A program made the position numbers and the translations under genes. Below are positions 1-6,814 of a stretch of 64,000 nucleotides of DNA, one piece after another. The stretch's first letter is position 1. The number at the start of each line of letters is the position of its first letter. The notes beneath the pieces are model-generated. The model was not told the DNA's origin, searched no databases, and was given only the letters and a program-made list of their open reading frames with translations. This stretch comes from Pseudonocardia sp. T1-2H (GTDB lineage Bacteria; Actinomycetota; Actinomycetes; Mycobacteriales; Pseudonocardiaceae). The stretch spans positions 4,278,001 to 4,342,000 of the forward strand of contig NZ_JBBPCL010000001.1 in assembly GCF_038039215.1 (NCBI RefSeq). Reading direction: 5' to 3'.

Positions 1-279
1 CGCGGCGAGTGCGGCCATGCTGCCGTCGCCGGGCCGCATCCCGGCCGTCGTGGGGAACCACACCGGCCAGCCGTCCACCGTGCCGACTCCCTGCACGCCG
101 GGCACGTACGGCGTCTGCGGGACGCCGAAGTAGGACGTCCCGGTCGCGCACAGCAGGTCGAGCGGAGTGATCGGCGCGGCGGCCATCTCGACCAGCACCT
201 GCTCCGCTGTGGCCTGCGGCGGTTCCCGGTCGACCACCGTGGGCGGCCGGCCGGGCGTCTCGATCACGGCGGCGCGCAT
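1..279 (-). CDS. Zinc-type/quinone oxidoreductase (MDR family), N-terminal part
   Basis: The reverse complement reads from an ATG at 279 for 93 residues and runs off the window edge. The N-terminus (MRAAVIETPGRPPTVVDRE, later PITPLDLLCATG and PYVPGVQGVGTV) matches the start of medium-chain dehydrogenase/reductases of the quinone oxidoreductase type, whose GroES-like domain opens this way. The start lies two bases after the LigA stop, so it is the last visible gene of the minus-strand operon running from the CoA-transferase. The family uses NAD(P)H to reduce or oxidise enones, quinones or alcohols. The substrate cannot be told, and the nucleotide-binding domain lies outside the window. Confidence 0.75.
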   Translation of the reverse strand, partial: MRAAVIETPGRPPTVVDREPPQATAEQVLVEMAAAPITPLDLLCATGTSYFGVPQTPYVPGVQGVGTVDGWPVWFPTTAGMRPGDGSMAALAA

Positions 280-281
280 GG

Positions 282-644
282 TCAGGTGGCGATGTCGGGG
301 TAGGGCAGCGAGAAGTGCGAGAGCCGCTGCGCGTACTCCTTCTGGAATCCGAGCGGCTCGGCGTGGTCCCGTTCGAACATCGCGATGAACAGCGTCAGCG
401 TCAGGAACGGGTGCGCGCCGAGCTCGAACAGCGCCGGATAGTCGTGCCCGGCGAGCGCGGCCCGCTCGCGGTCGTCGAAGCGCAGCCAGGTGCTGGACTC
501 GCCGTCGTGGCAGTTGAGGATGCGGTTGGCCTGCTCGGCCTCCCACCACGCGACGGTTCCCGCGGGGTCCTCGCGGTAGCGCTCGACCAGCTCCGGGTCC
601 CGGTCCACGGTGAACAGGAACTTGTCCAACAGGTACCTGCTCAC
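282..644 (-). CDS. Extradiol ring-cleavage dioxygenase, LigA-like small (alpha) subunit
   Basis: This is a 120-residue helical protein (MSRYLLDKFLFTVDRD, then WWEAEQANRILNC, ending SHFSLPYPDIAT). Its length and pattern fit the alpha subunit of protocatechuate 4,5-dioxygenase (LigA) and related class III extradiol dioxygenases, where it caps the active site of the beta subunit. The GTG start at 644-642 overlaps the LigB-like stop as GTGA, so the two subunits are probably translationally coupled. A longer reading through the same frame to 1406 is a shadow of the LigB gene. The subunit identity is well supported; the aromatic substrate is not known. Confidence 0.85.
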   Translation of the reverse strand: MSRYLLDKFLFTVDRDPELVERYREDPAGTVAWWEAEQANRILNCHDGESSTWLRFDDRERAALAGHDYPALFELGAHPFLTLTLFIAMFERDHAEPLGFQKEYAQRLSHFSLPYPDIAT

Positions 645-1504
645 CGGCCGGCTCCGTTCGGGTACCAGGTGAAGTAGGCCTCCATGGTGTGGAACAGGTC
701 GTAGGTGTCGACGTAGTCGGCCTTCCGCCCCTCCCCCGCCACGCCCATCATCAGCATGAAGTCCATGAACCCGTGGGTGGCGTTGCCCGGGGCGTGCAGG
801 CTGTCCAGGCTCACCTCGGCCAGGCAGCCCTCGATGTCCCCCGACGAGATCCACTCGACCGCCTTCTGGTCGAACTGCGGGTCCGGGCCGTGCGGGCCGA
901 ACTGCCGCGGCCCGCCCAGCTCCAGCGACAGGTGCCCGGTACCGATCACCGCGACCCGCTGGTCCGACGGCCAGGACTCGATCAGCTGCCGGATCGTCCG
1001 TCCCAACTGGACGAACCGCTTCGGTTGCGGCAGTGGCGGAGCGAAGATGTTGGTGTAGACCGGCACGATCGGCAGGTCGTTCTGGGGGCGCAACGTGATG
1101 ATCGGGCACGTGATCGAGTGGTCGATCCGCAGCTCGTTGGAGAACGCCAGGTCGAACCCGGCGTCCAGGCCTTCGCGCAACACGTACGCCGAGAGGTCCT
1201 CCTGACCCTTGAGCACCATCCTCGGCAGCCCGAACTCGCGCTCCTCGTTGTAGAAGTTCGCGTCGTAGAACGGGGCCTTGCCCACCAGGAACTGCGGCAT
1301 GTTGTCCAGCCACAGCTGGTGGAAGTGGTCGGATCCGACCATTACCAGCACGTCCGGGCGGGCGCGCGTCAGCGTCTCCCGGAACGCCTCCACCTTGCGC
1401 ACCCACTCGTCGGCGAACGGCGGCCGGTCCTCGCCGGTCGACGTGCTGGCGCGGTGGTAGAAGGGATGGTGGGTGGACGCGATCACCGCGACCAGCTCAG
1501 CCAT
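641..1504 (-). CDS. Class III extradiol dioxygenase, LigB-like catalytic (beta) subunit
   Basis: This 287-residue protein is of the LigB/MEMO fold. The N-terminal STHHPFYHRA carries the paired histidines that supply iron ligands in this family, and VGSDHFHQLW and IDHSITCP carry further conserved histidines. GTGHLSLELGG and ATHGFMDFM are typical of protocatechuate 4,5-dioxygenase-type enzymes, which open catecholic rings next to the hydroxyls with Fe(II) and O2. The ATG at 1504 overlaps the stop of the upstream lyase gene, and the stop overlaps LigA. Ring cleavage is nearly certain from fold and pairing with LigA. Whether the substrate is protocatechuate, gallate or another carboxylated catechol is not visible. 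Confidence 0.9.
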   Translation of the reverse strand: MAELVAVIASTHHPFYHRASTSTGEDRPPFADEWVRKVEAFRETLTRARPDVLVMVGSDHFHQLWLDNMPQFLVGKAPFYDANFYNEEREFGLPRMVLKGQEDLSAYVLREGLDAGFDLAFSNELRIDHSITCPIITLRPQNDLPIVPVYTNIFAPPLPQPKRFVQLGRTIRQLIESWPSDQRVAVIGTGHLSLELGGPRQFGPHGPDPQFDQKAVEWISSGDIEGCLAEVSLDSLHAPGNATHGFMDFMLMMGVAGEGRKADYVDTYDLFHTMEAYFTWYPNGAGR

Positions 1505-2339
1505 GCGGACCTCCGTCGGTGTACGGCTCGGGAGCGACGGACCGGTTGTTCAGATCCACCGACAGGAAGATCTCGTTGCCCACAGGCCGGCGCAGCTCCT
1601 CGGCGAGCTGCCCGATCAGGCCGGCCGTGCGGGCGAGCAGGGCGAACCCGCGCAGCAGCTCCAGCGGCAGGCCGAGGTCGGCCAGCGCGGCCCCGCACAC
1701 CCCCGCGCCGTTGAGCGGCAGGGTCTTGCCCAGCACCTGCGGGTGGACCCGGCCGATCGCGGCGAACAGCGACAGGTGCGGCCCGAACAGGCCCTCCTCC
1801 GCGGCGATCTGCATCAGCCGCGGGGTGCGGGGATCGCCCTCCTTGTGCACGTGGTGGCCCAGCCCGGGGACGAACCGCTTCGCCTCCCGCTCCGCCTGCA
1901 CCGTCGCCAGCGCGAGGGCGTCCCAGCCCTCGTCCTCGTCCGGCAGCTCGCCGTCGACCGAGGTGAGCACGTCGTGCAGGAACCGGCCGCAGTCCTCGGT
2001 GACCCCGAGGAACCGCGATCCGCCGCCGAGCAGCCCGGCCGCCAGCGCACCCTGGATCGAGTCCGGCGCGGACAGATACGTCAGCCGGGTGACGATCGCG
2101 GTCGGGGTGAAGCCGTGGTCGGCGAGGGCGGCGAGCACCGCCTCGAAGACCCGCACCTCCCCCGGCGCCGGGCGGCGCTGGGTGGCCAGCCAGAACGCCA
2201 GCTCGCCGAACCCGACGGTGCCCATCACGTCCTCGGCGAGGTCCTGGCCGAGCAGGGTGATCGTCTTGAGGTCCGAGGCACCGAGTGCGGTCGGGTACTC
2301 GGGCCGGTCGATCCGGGGCCGGTCGCTCCGGTCAGCCAC
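1497..2339 (-). CDS. Citryl-CoA lyase-like protein (citrate synthase fold)
   Basis: This 280-residue protein resembles short citrate-synthase-fold lyases. It has GFGELAFWLATQRRPAPGE near the N-terminus, LSAPDSIQGALAAGLLGGGSRF in the middle with conserved glycines, then VPGLGHHVHKEGDPRTPRL, equivalent to the His-containing G-H-x-H region of citrate synthases. Annotated relatives are citryl-CoA lyases, which cleave a CoA-activated 2-hydroxyacid to acetyl-CoA and an oxoacid. The GTG start at 2339 lies inside the end of the CoA-transferase gene (8-base overlap) with AGGAGG upstream. Lying between a CoA-transferase and a ring-cleavage dioxygenase, it may split a CoA thioester of the ring-fission product. 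That role is inference. Confidence 0.75.
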   Translation of the reverse strand: MADRSDRPRIDRPEYPTALGASDLKTITLLGQDLAEDVMGTVGFGELAFWLATQRRPAPGEVRVFEAVLAALADHGFTPTAIVTRLTYLSAPDSIQGALAAGLLGGGSRFLGVTEDCGRFLHDVLTSVDGELPDEDEGWDALALATVQAEREAKRFVPGLGHHVHKEGDPRTPRLMQIAAEEGLFGPHLSLFAAIGRVHPQVLGKTLPLNGAGVCGAALADLGLPLELLRGFALLARTAGLIGQLAEELRRPVGNEIFLSVDLNNRSVAPEPYTDGGPHG

Positions 2340-3522
2340 GGTCGTCCTCCTGCGGGGTGGTGAGCCACTTGCGCAACTCGACGCCGTGCTCGTCGAGTTC
2401 CGGCGGCGGCAGCCGGTAGGCGGCCGGCGTCTCCGAGAACCGGATCGGGTGCCGGGTGGTCGGGACGGCGCGCTCGCCCTCGCCGACCTCGACGATCGGG
2501 TCGAGCTCGAAGCGCTCGGCCATGGCGAACCCGCCGTCGATGGTGTTGATCGGCCCGCTGGGCACTCCTGCCTCGACGAGCAACTCGAACCACTCGACCG
2601 CGCCGCGCTCGCGCAGCCGCTCGATCAGGATCGGGCGCAGCTCCTCGCGGTGGGCCGTGCGGTCGGCGTTGCGCGCGAAGCGCGGGTCGTCGGCGACGTC
2701 GGGGATGCCGAGCACCTGGCAGAGCTTGCGGAACTGGCCGTCGTTGGCCGCGGCGACGATGAGGTCGTTGTCCGCGGTGGGCAACGGCTCGTAGGGGAAC
2801 ACGCTCGGGTGCGCGTTGCCCATCCGGTAGGGCACCACCCCGCCCGCGACGTAGGCCGAGCTGTGGTTGACCAGCCCGGTCAGCGCGGAGGACAGCAGGT
2901 TCACCTCGACGTGCTGGCCCGCGCCCGTCGCGTCGCGGTGCCGCAGCGCCGCCAGGATGCCGATCACCGCATGGTTGCCGGCCATCACGTCGAACACCGA
3001 GATGCCGGCCCGGTACGGCGGCCCGTCCGGGTCCCCGGTCAGGCTCATCAGCCCCGAGATCGCCTGCACCATCAGGTCGTAGCCGGGCACCTTCCTGCCC
3101 GCGCCCGAGCCGAAGCCACTGATCGAGGCGTAGACGACCCCGGGGTTGGCCGTACGCACCGACTCGAAGTCCAGCCCGTACCTGGCCAGCCCGCCCGGCT
3201 TGAAGTTCTCGATCAGCACGTCGGCGCGACGGGCGAGCTCACGGGCCACCTCGGCGTCCGCGGAGTCCCGCAGGTCCAGGGCGATCGAGCGCTTGCCCCG
3301 GTTGACGCCCAGGTAGTACGTGGACACCTCGTCCCGGACCGGCGGCATCCAGCTGCGGGTCTCGTCGCCCTGCGGGCCCTCGACCTTGACCACCTCGGCG
3401 CCGAGGTCCGCGAGCAGCATCGTCGCGTACGGGCCGGCCAGCACCCGCGAGAAGTCGGCGACCACCAGCCCCGACAGCGGCCCGCCCGCCCCGCGCTCGT
3501 TCCGCGCTGCGCCGTCCACCAT
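2332..3522 (-). CDS. Family III CoA-transferase (CaiB/BaiF type)
   Basis: A 396-residue protein with the family III signature: LSGLVVADFSRVLAGPYATM at the N-terminus, DLGAEVVKVEGPQGDETR, then NRGKRSIALDLR and ADVLIENFKPGGL, which includes the catalytic aspartate region, and YASISGFG. These enzymes move CoA from a donor thioester such as succinyl-CoA to an organic acid through an aspartyl intermediate. The ATG at 3522 is chosen because the family consensus starts a few residues later; a longer reading to 3612 adds unlike sequence and would cover the palindromes upstream. It is the first gene of the minus-strand operon with lyase, LigB, LigA and oxidoreductase. Confidence 0.88.
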   Translation of the reverse strand: MVDGAARNERGAGGPLSGLVVADFSRVLAGPYATMLLADLGAEVVKVEGPQGDETRSWMPPVRDEVSTYYLGVNRGKRSIALDLRDSADAEVARELARRADVLIENFKPGGLARYGLDFESVRTANPGVVYASISGFGSGAGRKVPGYDLMVQAISGLMSLTGDPDGPPYRAGISVFDVMAGNHAVIGILAALRHRDATGAGQHVEVNLLSSALTGLVNHSSAYVAGGVVPYRMGNAHPSVFPYEPLPTADNDLIVAAANDGQFRKLCQVLGIPDVADDPRFARNADRTAHREELRPILIERLRERGAVEWFELLVEAGVPSGPINTIDGGFAMAERFELDPIVEVGEGERAVPTTRHPIRFSETPAAYRLPPPELDEHGVELRKWLTTPQEDDRG

Positions 3523-3534
3523 CCAGGGCCCCCT

Positions 3535-3568
3535 GTCCGCTTGACGGACTTCTGTCCGCCCTGGCGGA
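3535..3568. promoter_or_regulatory. Pair of GTCCG/CGGAC-type palindromes upstream of the CoA-transferase operon
   Basis: Two adjacent inverted repeats lie 12-46 bases upstream of the CoA-transferase start: GTCCG-N5-CGGAC at 3535-3549 and TCCGCC-N2-GGCGGA at 3555-3568. The same half-sites recur near the IclR gene start (4477-4493, 4591-4604) and at 7857-7870. IclR-family regulators bind short palindromes of this kind, so these are candidate operators for the adjacent IclR protein. Binding is inferred, not shown. Confidence 0.5.
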
Positions 3569-3619
3569 TTGTTCGCCCGGGGGGAGCGCCCGTCAAGACG
3601 ACGGCCGCTCACCCGGCGG

Positions 3620-4426
3620 CTACGAGGCGGTCACCGTCACGTGCGGCACCGTCTCCATGCGTGCGAAGTCCGCACTGATGTCCCCGGCTGTCTGCAGCAG
3701 CAGCGGAAGGTGGTGCTCGAGCAGCCGCTCGAGGGGCGTCTCCGCGGCGTGGGTGTTGACGTTGATGCCCGCGATCACCCGGCCCGAACCGTCGCGCAGC
3801 GGCGCGGCGACCGACCGGATGCCCCGGGTGAGCTGCTCGTCGGTCAGCGCCCAGCCCCGGGCCCGCACCTCCCGGAGTTCGGCGTCGCGCTCGGCGCGAT
3901 CCGGCTGCCAGCGCGGCACCAGGCCCGAGCGGCTCGGCTCGGCCAGCAGCCGGTCCAGCTCGCCGGCGGGCAGCGCCGCCAGCTGCACCTTGCCGAGCGA
4001 CGTCTGCAGCGCCGGGAACCGGGTGCCGATCTGCACCGCCAGCGACACGATCTTCGGTACCGCGACCCGGGCGACGTAGACGATGTCCGAGCCGTCGAGC
4101 TGGGCGATCGAGCACGACTCGTCGGTCCGGGCGACCAAGCGCTCCATGTGCGGGCGGGCGACGTCCCACAGCCCCATCGACCGCACGTAGGCCACGCCCA
4201 GCTCCAGCACCCGCGGGGTCAGCGCGAATCCCCGCTCCCCCGAGCGCACGTACCCGAGCTCGGTGAGGGTGAGCAGGATGCGCCGGGCCGTCGGCCTGGC
4301 CAGCCCGGTCGCGGTGGCGACCTCGGTCAGCGACATCGTCGGCCGGCCGGGCCCGAAGGCGGCGATGACCTCCAGACCACGGGCCAGCGCCTCGATGAAA
4401 TCCGGTCCGGTGCCCTCGCGCGGCAT
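3620..4426 (-). CDS. IclR-family transcriptional regulator
   Basis: A 268-residue protein. The N-terminal winged helix-turn-helix reads FIEALARGLEVIAAFG, then MSLTEVATATGLARPTARRI and TLTELGYV. The C-terminal effector domain has FPALQTSLGKVQLAAL and GIRSVAAPLRDGSGRVIAGI, typical of PcaR/PcaU-type IclR members that sense aromatic or dicarboxylic acids. The ATG at 4426 has GAGGAG seven bases upstream; the longer frame to 4597 would run through a palindromic operator and has no family similarity. It sits between the CoA-transferase/LigAB operon and the divergent amidohydrolase gene, and probably controls both and itself through the nearby CGGAC palindromes. Confidence 0.88.
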   Translation of the reverse strand: MPREGTGPDFIEALARGLEVIAAFGPGRPTMSLTEVATATGLARPTARRILLTLTELGYVRSGERGFALTPRVLELGVAYVRSMGLWDVARPHMERLVARTDESCSIAQLDGSDIVYVARVAVPKIVSLAVQIGTRFPALQTSLGKVQLAALPAGELDRLLAEPSRSGLVPRWQPDRAERDAELREVRARGWALTDEQLTRGIRSVAAPLRDGSGRVIAGINVNTHAAETPLERLLEHHLPLLLQTAGDISADFARMETVPHVTVTAS

Positions 4427-4476
4427 CACGCGGCTCCTCAGCTCGACGGCGCGTTCCCGGCAGGGTAGCCACCCGC

Positions 4477-4493
4477 TGTCCGCGCAGCGGACA
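4477..4493. promoter_or_regulatory. Perfect 7-3-7 palindrome, candidate IclR operator
   Basis: TGTCCGC-GCA-GCGGACA is a perfect inverted repeat with seven-base arms, about 50 bases upstream of the IclR start in the divergent region between IclR and the amidohydrolase. It is the best-formed copy of the half-site TGTCCG seen at four other places in the first 8 kb. Probable autoregulatory or shared operator. Confidence 0.55.
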
Positions 4494-4590
4494 CGCCCGG
4501 CCGAAAGTTGCGCCCACAGGTGCAGGAAGCGGATTGACAGCGGGACGCCGGGTCGGCGACAGTGACGCCGGCCTCCTGCTGACCGTACTG

Positions 4591-4604
4591 CGGACAAGAG
4601 TCCG
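4591..4604. promoter_or_regulatory. CGGAC-N4-GTCCG palindrome upstream of the amidohydrolase
   Basis: An inverted repeat CGGAC-AAGA-GTCCG lies about 35 bases upstream of the amidohydrolase ATG at 4639, where an operator overlapping the promoter or transcription start would be expected. It has the same half-site as the palindromes at 3535 and 4477. Function inferred from repetition and position. Confidence 0.45.
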
Positions 4605-4638
4605 ACGTCGACGACGCCACCGCGAAGGAGCGAGAGCG

Positions 4639-6087
4639 ATGAGCGATCCGAAGGGCTTCGACGCCGGCCGGCCTGTGGTGCTCCGGGGCGGCACCGTGCT
4701 CACCGTGGACGACGCCGAGCAGGTGTTGCCCCGCTGCGACGTCCTGGTCGTCGACGACCGGATCGCCGCGATCGGCCCGTCCCTGGCCGTGCCCGAGGGC
4801 ACCGTCGAGATCGACGCGAGCGACGGCATCGTGATGCCGGGCATGATCGACACCCATCGGCACATGTGGCAGACCGCGATGCGCGGCTACGGCGCCGACT
4901 GGACCCTGACCCAGTACTTCGTCTGGTACTACCTCGAGTGGGGCAAGGCCTTCCGGCCCGAGGACGTCTACGCCGGCAACCTGCTCGGCGCGATCGAGGC
5001 CGTCGACGCGGGTGTGACCACGACCGTCGACTGGTCCCACGGCCTGCAGACGACCCAGCACGCCGACGCGGCCGTCGACGCACTACAGGCCGTGCCCGGC
5101 CGGTTCGTGCTGGCCTACGGCAACATCCAGCAGGCCCCCGGTGAGTGGGCCACCGCGCCCGAGTTCCGCGACTTCGTGGGTCGGCGCATCACCGGCGACG
5201 ACATGCTCGGCTTCCAGCTCGCCTTCGACGTCACCGGGGACCCGGCCTTCCCCGAGAAGCCCGCCTTCGAGGTCGCCCGGGACCTGGGCGTCGCCGTCAC
5301 GACCCACGCCGGGGTCTGGGGCGCCACCGGCGACGACGGCATCCGGCTCATGCACGACCACGGCTTCATGACCCCCGAGACCGTCTACGTGCACAGCGCC
5401 TCGCTGGCCGCCGACTCCTACCACCGCATCGCCGCCACCGGCGGGTCGGTCTCGATCTCCACCGAGAGCGAGCAGAGCGCCGGCCAGGGCTACCCGCCCA
5501 CCTGGGCGCTGCGGGCCCACGGCATCCCGGTGTCACTGTCCATGGACACGACGGTGTGGTGGAGCGGCGACCTGTTCTCCGCCATGCGCACCACCCTGGG
5601 CGCCGACCGCTCCCGCGAGCACCTCGAGGCGCACGCCAAGGGCGAGACCGTGACCCACTGCGCGCTGCGCGCCGATCAGGTCGTCGAGTGGGCGACCCGC
5701 GGCGGAGCCCGCGCCCTGGGCCGCGACACCGAGCTGGGCAGCGTCGAGGTGGGCAAGAAGGCCGACCTCGTGCTGATCAAGAACGACCGGTCGCCGGTGA
5801 TGTTCCCGCTGCTCAACCCGTACGGGCACGTGGCGTTCCAGGCCCAGCGCGGCGACGTGCACACCGTGCTCGTCGACGGCCGCGTGGTCAAGCACGACCA
5901 CGAGCTCGTCGGGATCGACCTCGCCGCCGCGCGGCGGACGGTCGAGCAGACCGTCGACCACCTGCGCTCGACCCTCGGCACCGAAGCCTGGGAGAAGGGG
6001 ATGAACCCCGACGTCCCCGAGACCACGATCCTCGACAACCCCTACACCTACACCGACTACCGCAGCGCCAGCACCCACGGGCGCTGA
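4639..6087 (+). CDS. ATZ/TRZ-type metal-dependent amidohydrolase
   Basis: A 482-residue enzyme of the amidohydrolase superfamily, subgroup of AtzA/TrzA chlorohydrolases and guanine/cytosine deaminases. Visible features: beta-rich N-terminus (VLRGGTVLTVDDAEQVLPRC), metal motif PGMIDTHRHMWQT (HxH), later THAGVWG and VYVHSASL histidines, the aspartate in SLSMDTTVWWSGDLF, and the C-terminal GSVEVGKKADLVLI that closes the barrel. Such enzymes hydrolytically remove amino or halogen groups from ring or amidine carbons. The ATG at 4639 has GAAGGAG eight bases upstream. It is followed 25 bases later by a VOC protein and is probably under the IclR regulator. Substrate unknown. Confidence 0.9.
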   Translation: MSDPKGFDAGRPVVLRGGTVLTVDDAEQVLPRCDVLVVDDRIAAIGPSLAVPEGTVEIDASDGIVMPGMIDTHRHMWQTAMRGYGADWTLTQYFVWYYLEWGKAFRPEDVYAGNLLGAIEAVDAGVTTTVDWSHGLQTTQHADAAVDALQAVPGRFVLAYGNIQQAPGEWATAPEFRDFVGRRITGDDMLGFQLAFDVTGDPAFPEKPAFEVARDLGVAVTTHAGVWGATGDDGIRLMHDHGFMTPETVYVHSASLAADSYHRIAATGGSVSISTESEQSAGQGYPPTWALRAHGIPVSLSMDTTVWWSGDLFSAMRTTLGADRSREHLEAHAKGETVTHCALRADQVVEWATRGGARALGRDTELGSVEVGKKADLVLIKNDRSPVMFPLLNPYGHVAFQAQRGDVHTVLVDGRVVKHDHELVGIDLAAARRTVEQTVDHLRSTLGTEAWEKGMNPDVPETTILDNPYTYTDYRSASTHGR

Positions 6088-6112
6088 GCCACCCTGGATG
6101 AGGAGTCATGCC

Positions 6113-6679
6113 ATGACCCAGACCGTCGGTTCGGCCGCGGACACCCCGCTCGCCTCGACGTTGCCGTCCCGGCTGCACCACAACGCCTACGTCACCCGCG
6201 ACCAGGAGGCGACCCGCGTCTTCTACGAGGACATCGTCGGGCTGCCCCTCGTCGCCACCTGGAAGGAGGCCGACGAGCTCTTCGGCGCCGTCCGCACCTA
6301 CTGCCACACCTTCTACGGCCTCGGCGACGGCAGCGCACTCGCCTTCTTCCAGTTCGCCGATCCCGCGGATCAGGAGCAGTTCGGCCCGCAGATGCCGTTC
6401 TCCCCGTTCCAGCACATCGCCCTCAAGGTCACCGACGAGGTGCAGAACGCCATCGCGAAGCGGCTCGCGGACAGCGGCTGGAAGCCCGAGGAGACCTACG
6501 TCCTCGAACACGGCTACTGCCGCTCGCTCTACACCTCCGACCCCAACGGCCTGCTGCTGGAGTTCACCGCGGACAGCCCCGGGGTCGAGGACTCCGACGC
6601 CGAACGTCGCAGGTCCGCCCGCGCCGAGCTGAAGGCCTGGCTGGAGGGCGACCACACCAGCAACAACACCTGGCGGTGA
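6113..6679 (+). CDS. VOC-superfamily protein (glyoxalase/extradiol dioxygenase fold)
   Basis: A 188-residue single vicinal-oxygen-chelate module. It starts LPSRLHHNAYVTRDQEATRV with FYEDIVGLPL, then PFQHIALKV and LYTSDPNGLLLEFT. The histidine near the start, the histidine in QHIAL and the terminal glutamate in LLEFT match the usual 2-His-1-carboxylate metal site. VOC members include dioxygenases, glyoxalases and isomerases, so the reaction is open. The ATG at 6113 (GGATGAGGAG upstream) is preferred to the in-frame ATG at 6098, which overlaps that ribosome site. It follows the amidohydrolase closely and is probably co-transcribed. Confidence 0.85.
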   Translation: MTQTVGSAADTPLASTLPSRLHHNAYVTRDQEATRVFYEDIVGLPLVATWKEADELFGAVRTYCHTFYGLGDGSALAFFQFADPADQEQFGPQMPFSPFQHIALKVTDEVQNAIAKRLADSGWKPEETYVLEHGYCRSLYTSDPNGLLLEFTADSPGVEDSDAERRRSARAELKAWLEGDHTSNNTWR

Positions 6680-6693
6680 CCGCGCACCCCTAG

Positions 6694-6805
6694 GCGTTAT
6701 GGAGCCATAACGCTGCTGCAGGCAGGCTCCTAGGTGCGTTATGGAGCCATAACGCTGCTGCAGGCAGGCTCCTGGGTGCGTTGTGGAGCCATAACGCTGC
6801 TGCGG
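6694..6805. repeat. Three tandem 42-bp repeats, each with a hairpin
   Basis: Units begin at 6694, 6736 and 6778 (period 42; the third is partial). Each opens with the 20-base inverted repeat GCGTTATGGAGCCATAACGC (nine-base arms, two-base loop) followed by a CTGCTGCAGGCAGGCTCCT-type linker. The third copy changes one A to G (GCGTTGTGG), which still allows a G-U pair in RNA. The array lies between the convergent VOC gene and AraC gene, so bidirectional termination or a REP-like element is possible. It produces repetitive short reading frames that are not genes. Confidence 0.9.
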
Positions 6806-6814
6806 GGCGGGACG

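Noticed and set aside
6694..6805. CRISPR-like array
   Set aside because: The units are direct tandem copies with no unique spacers and only three copies; a hairpin repeat is the better description.
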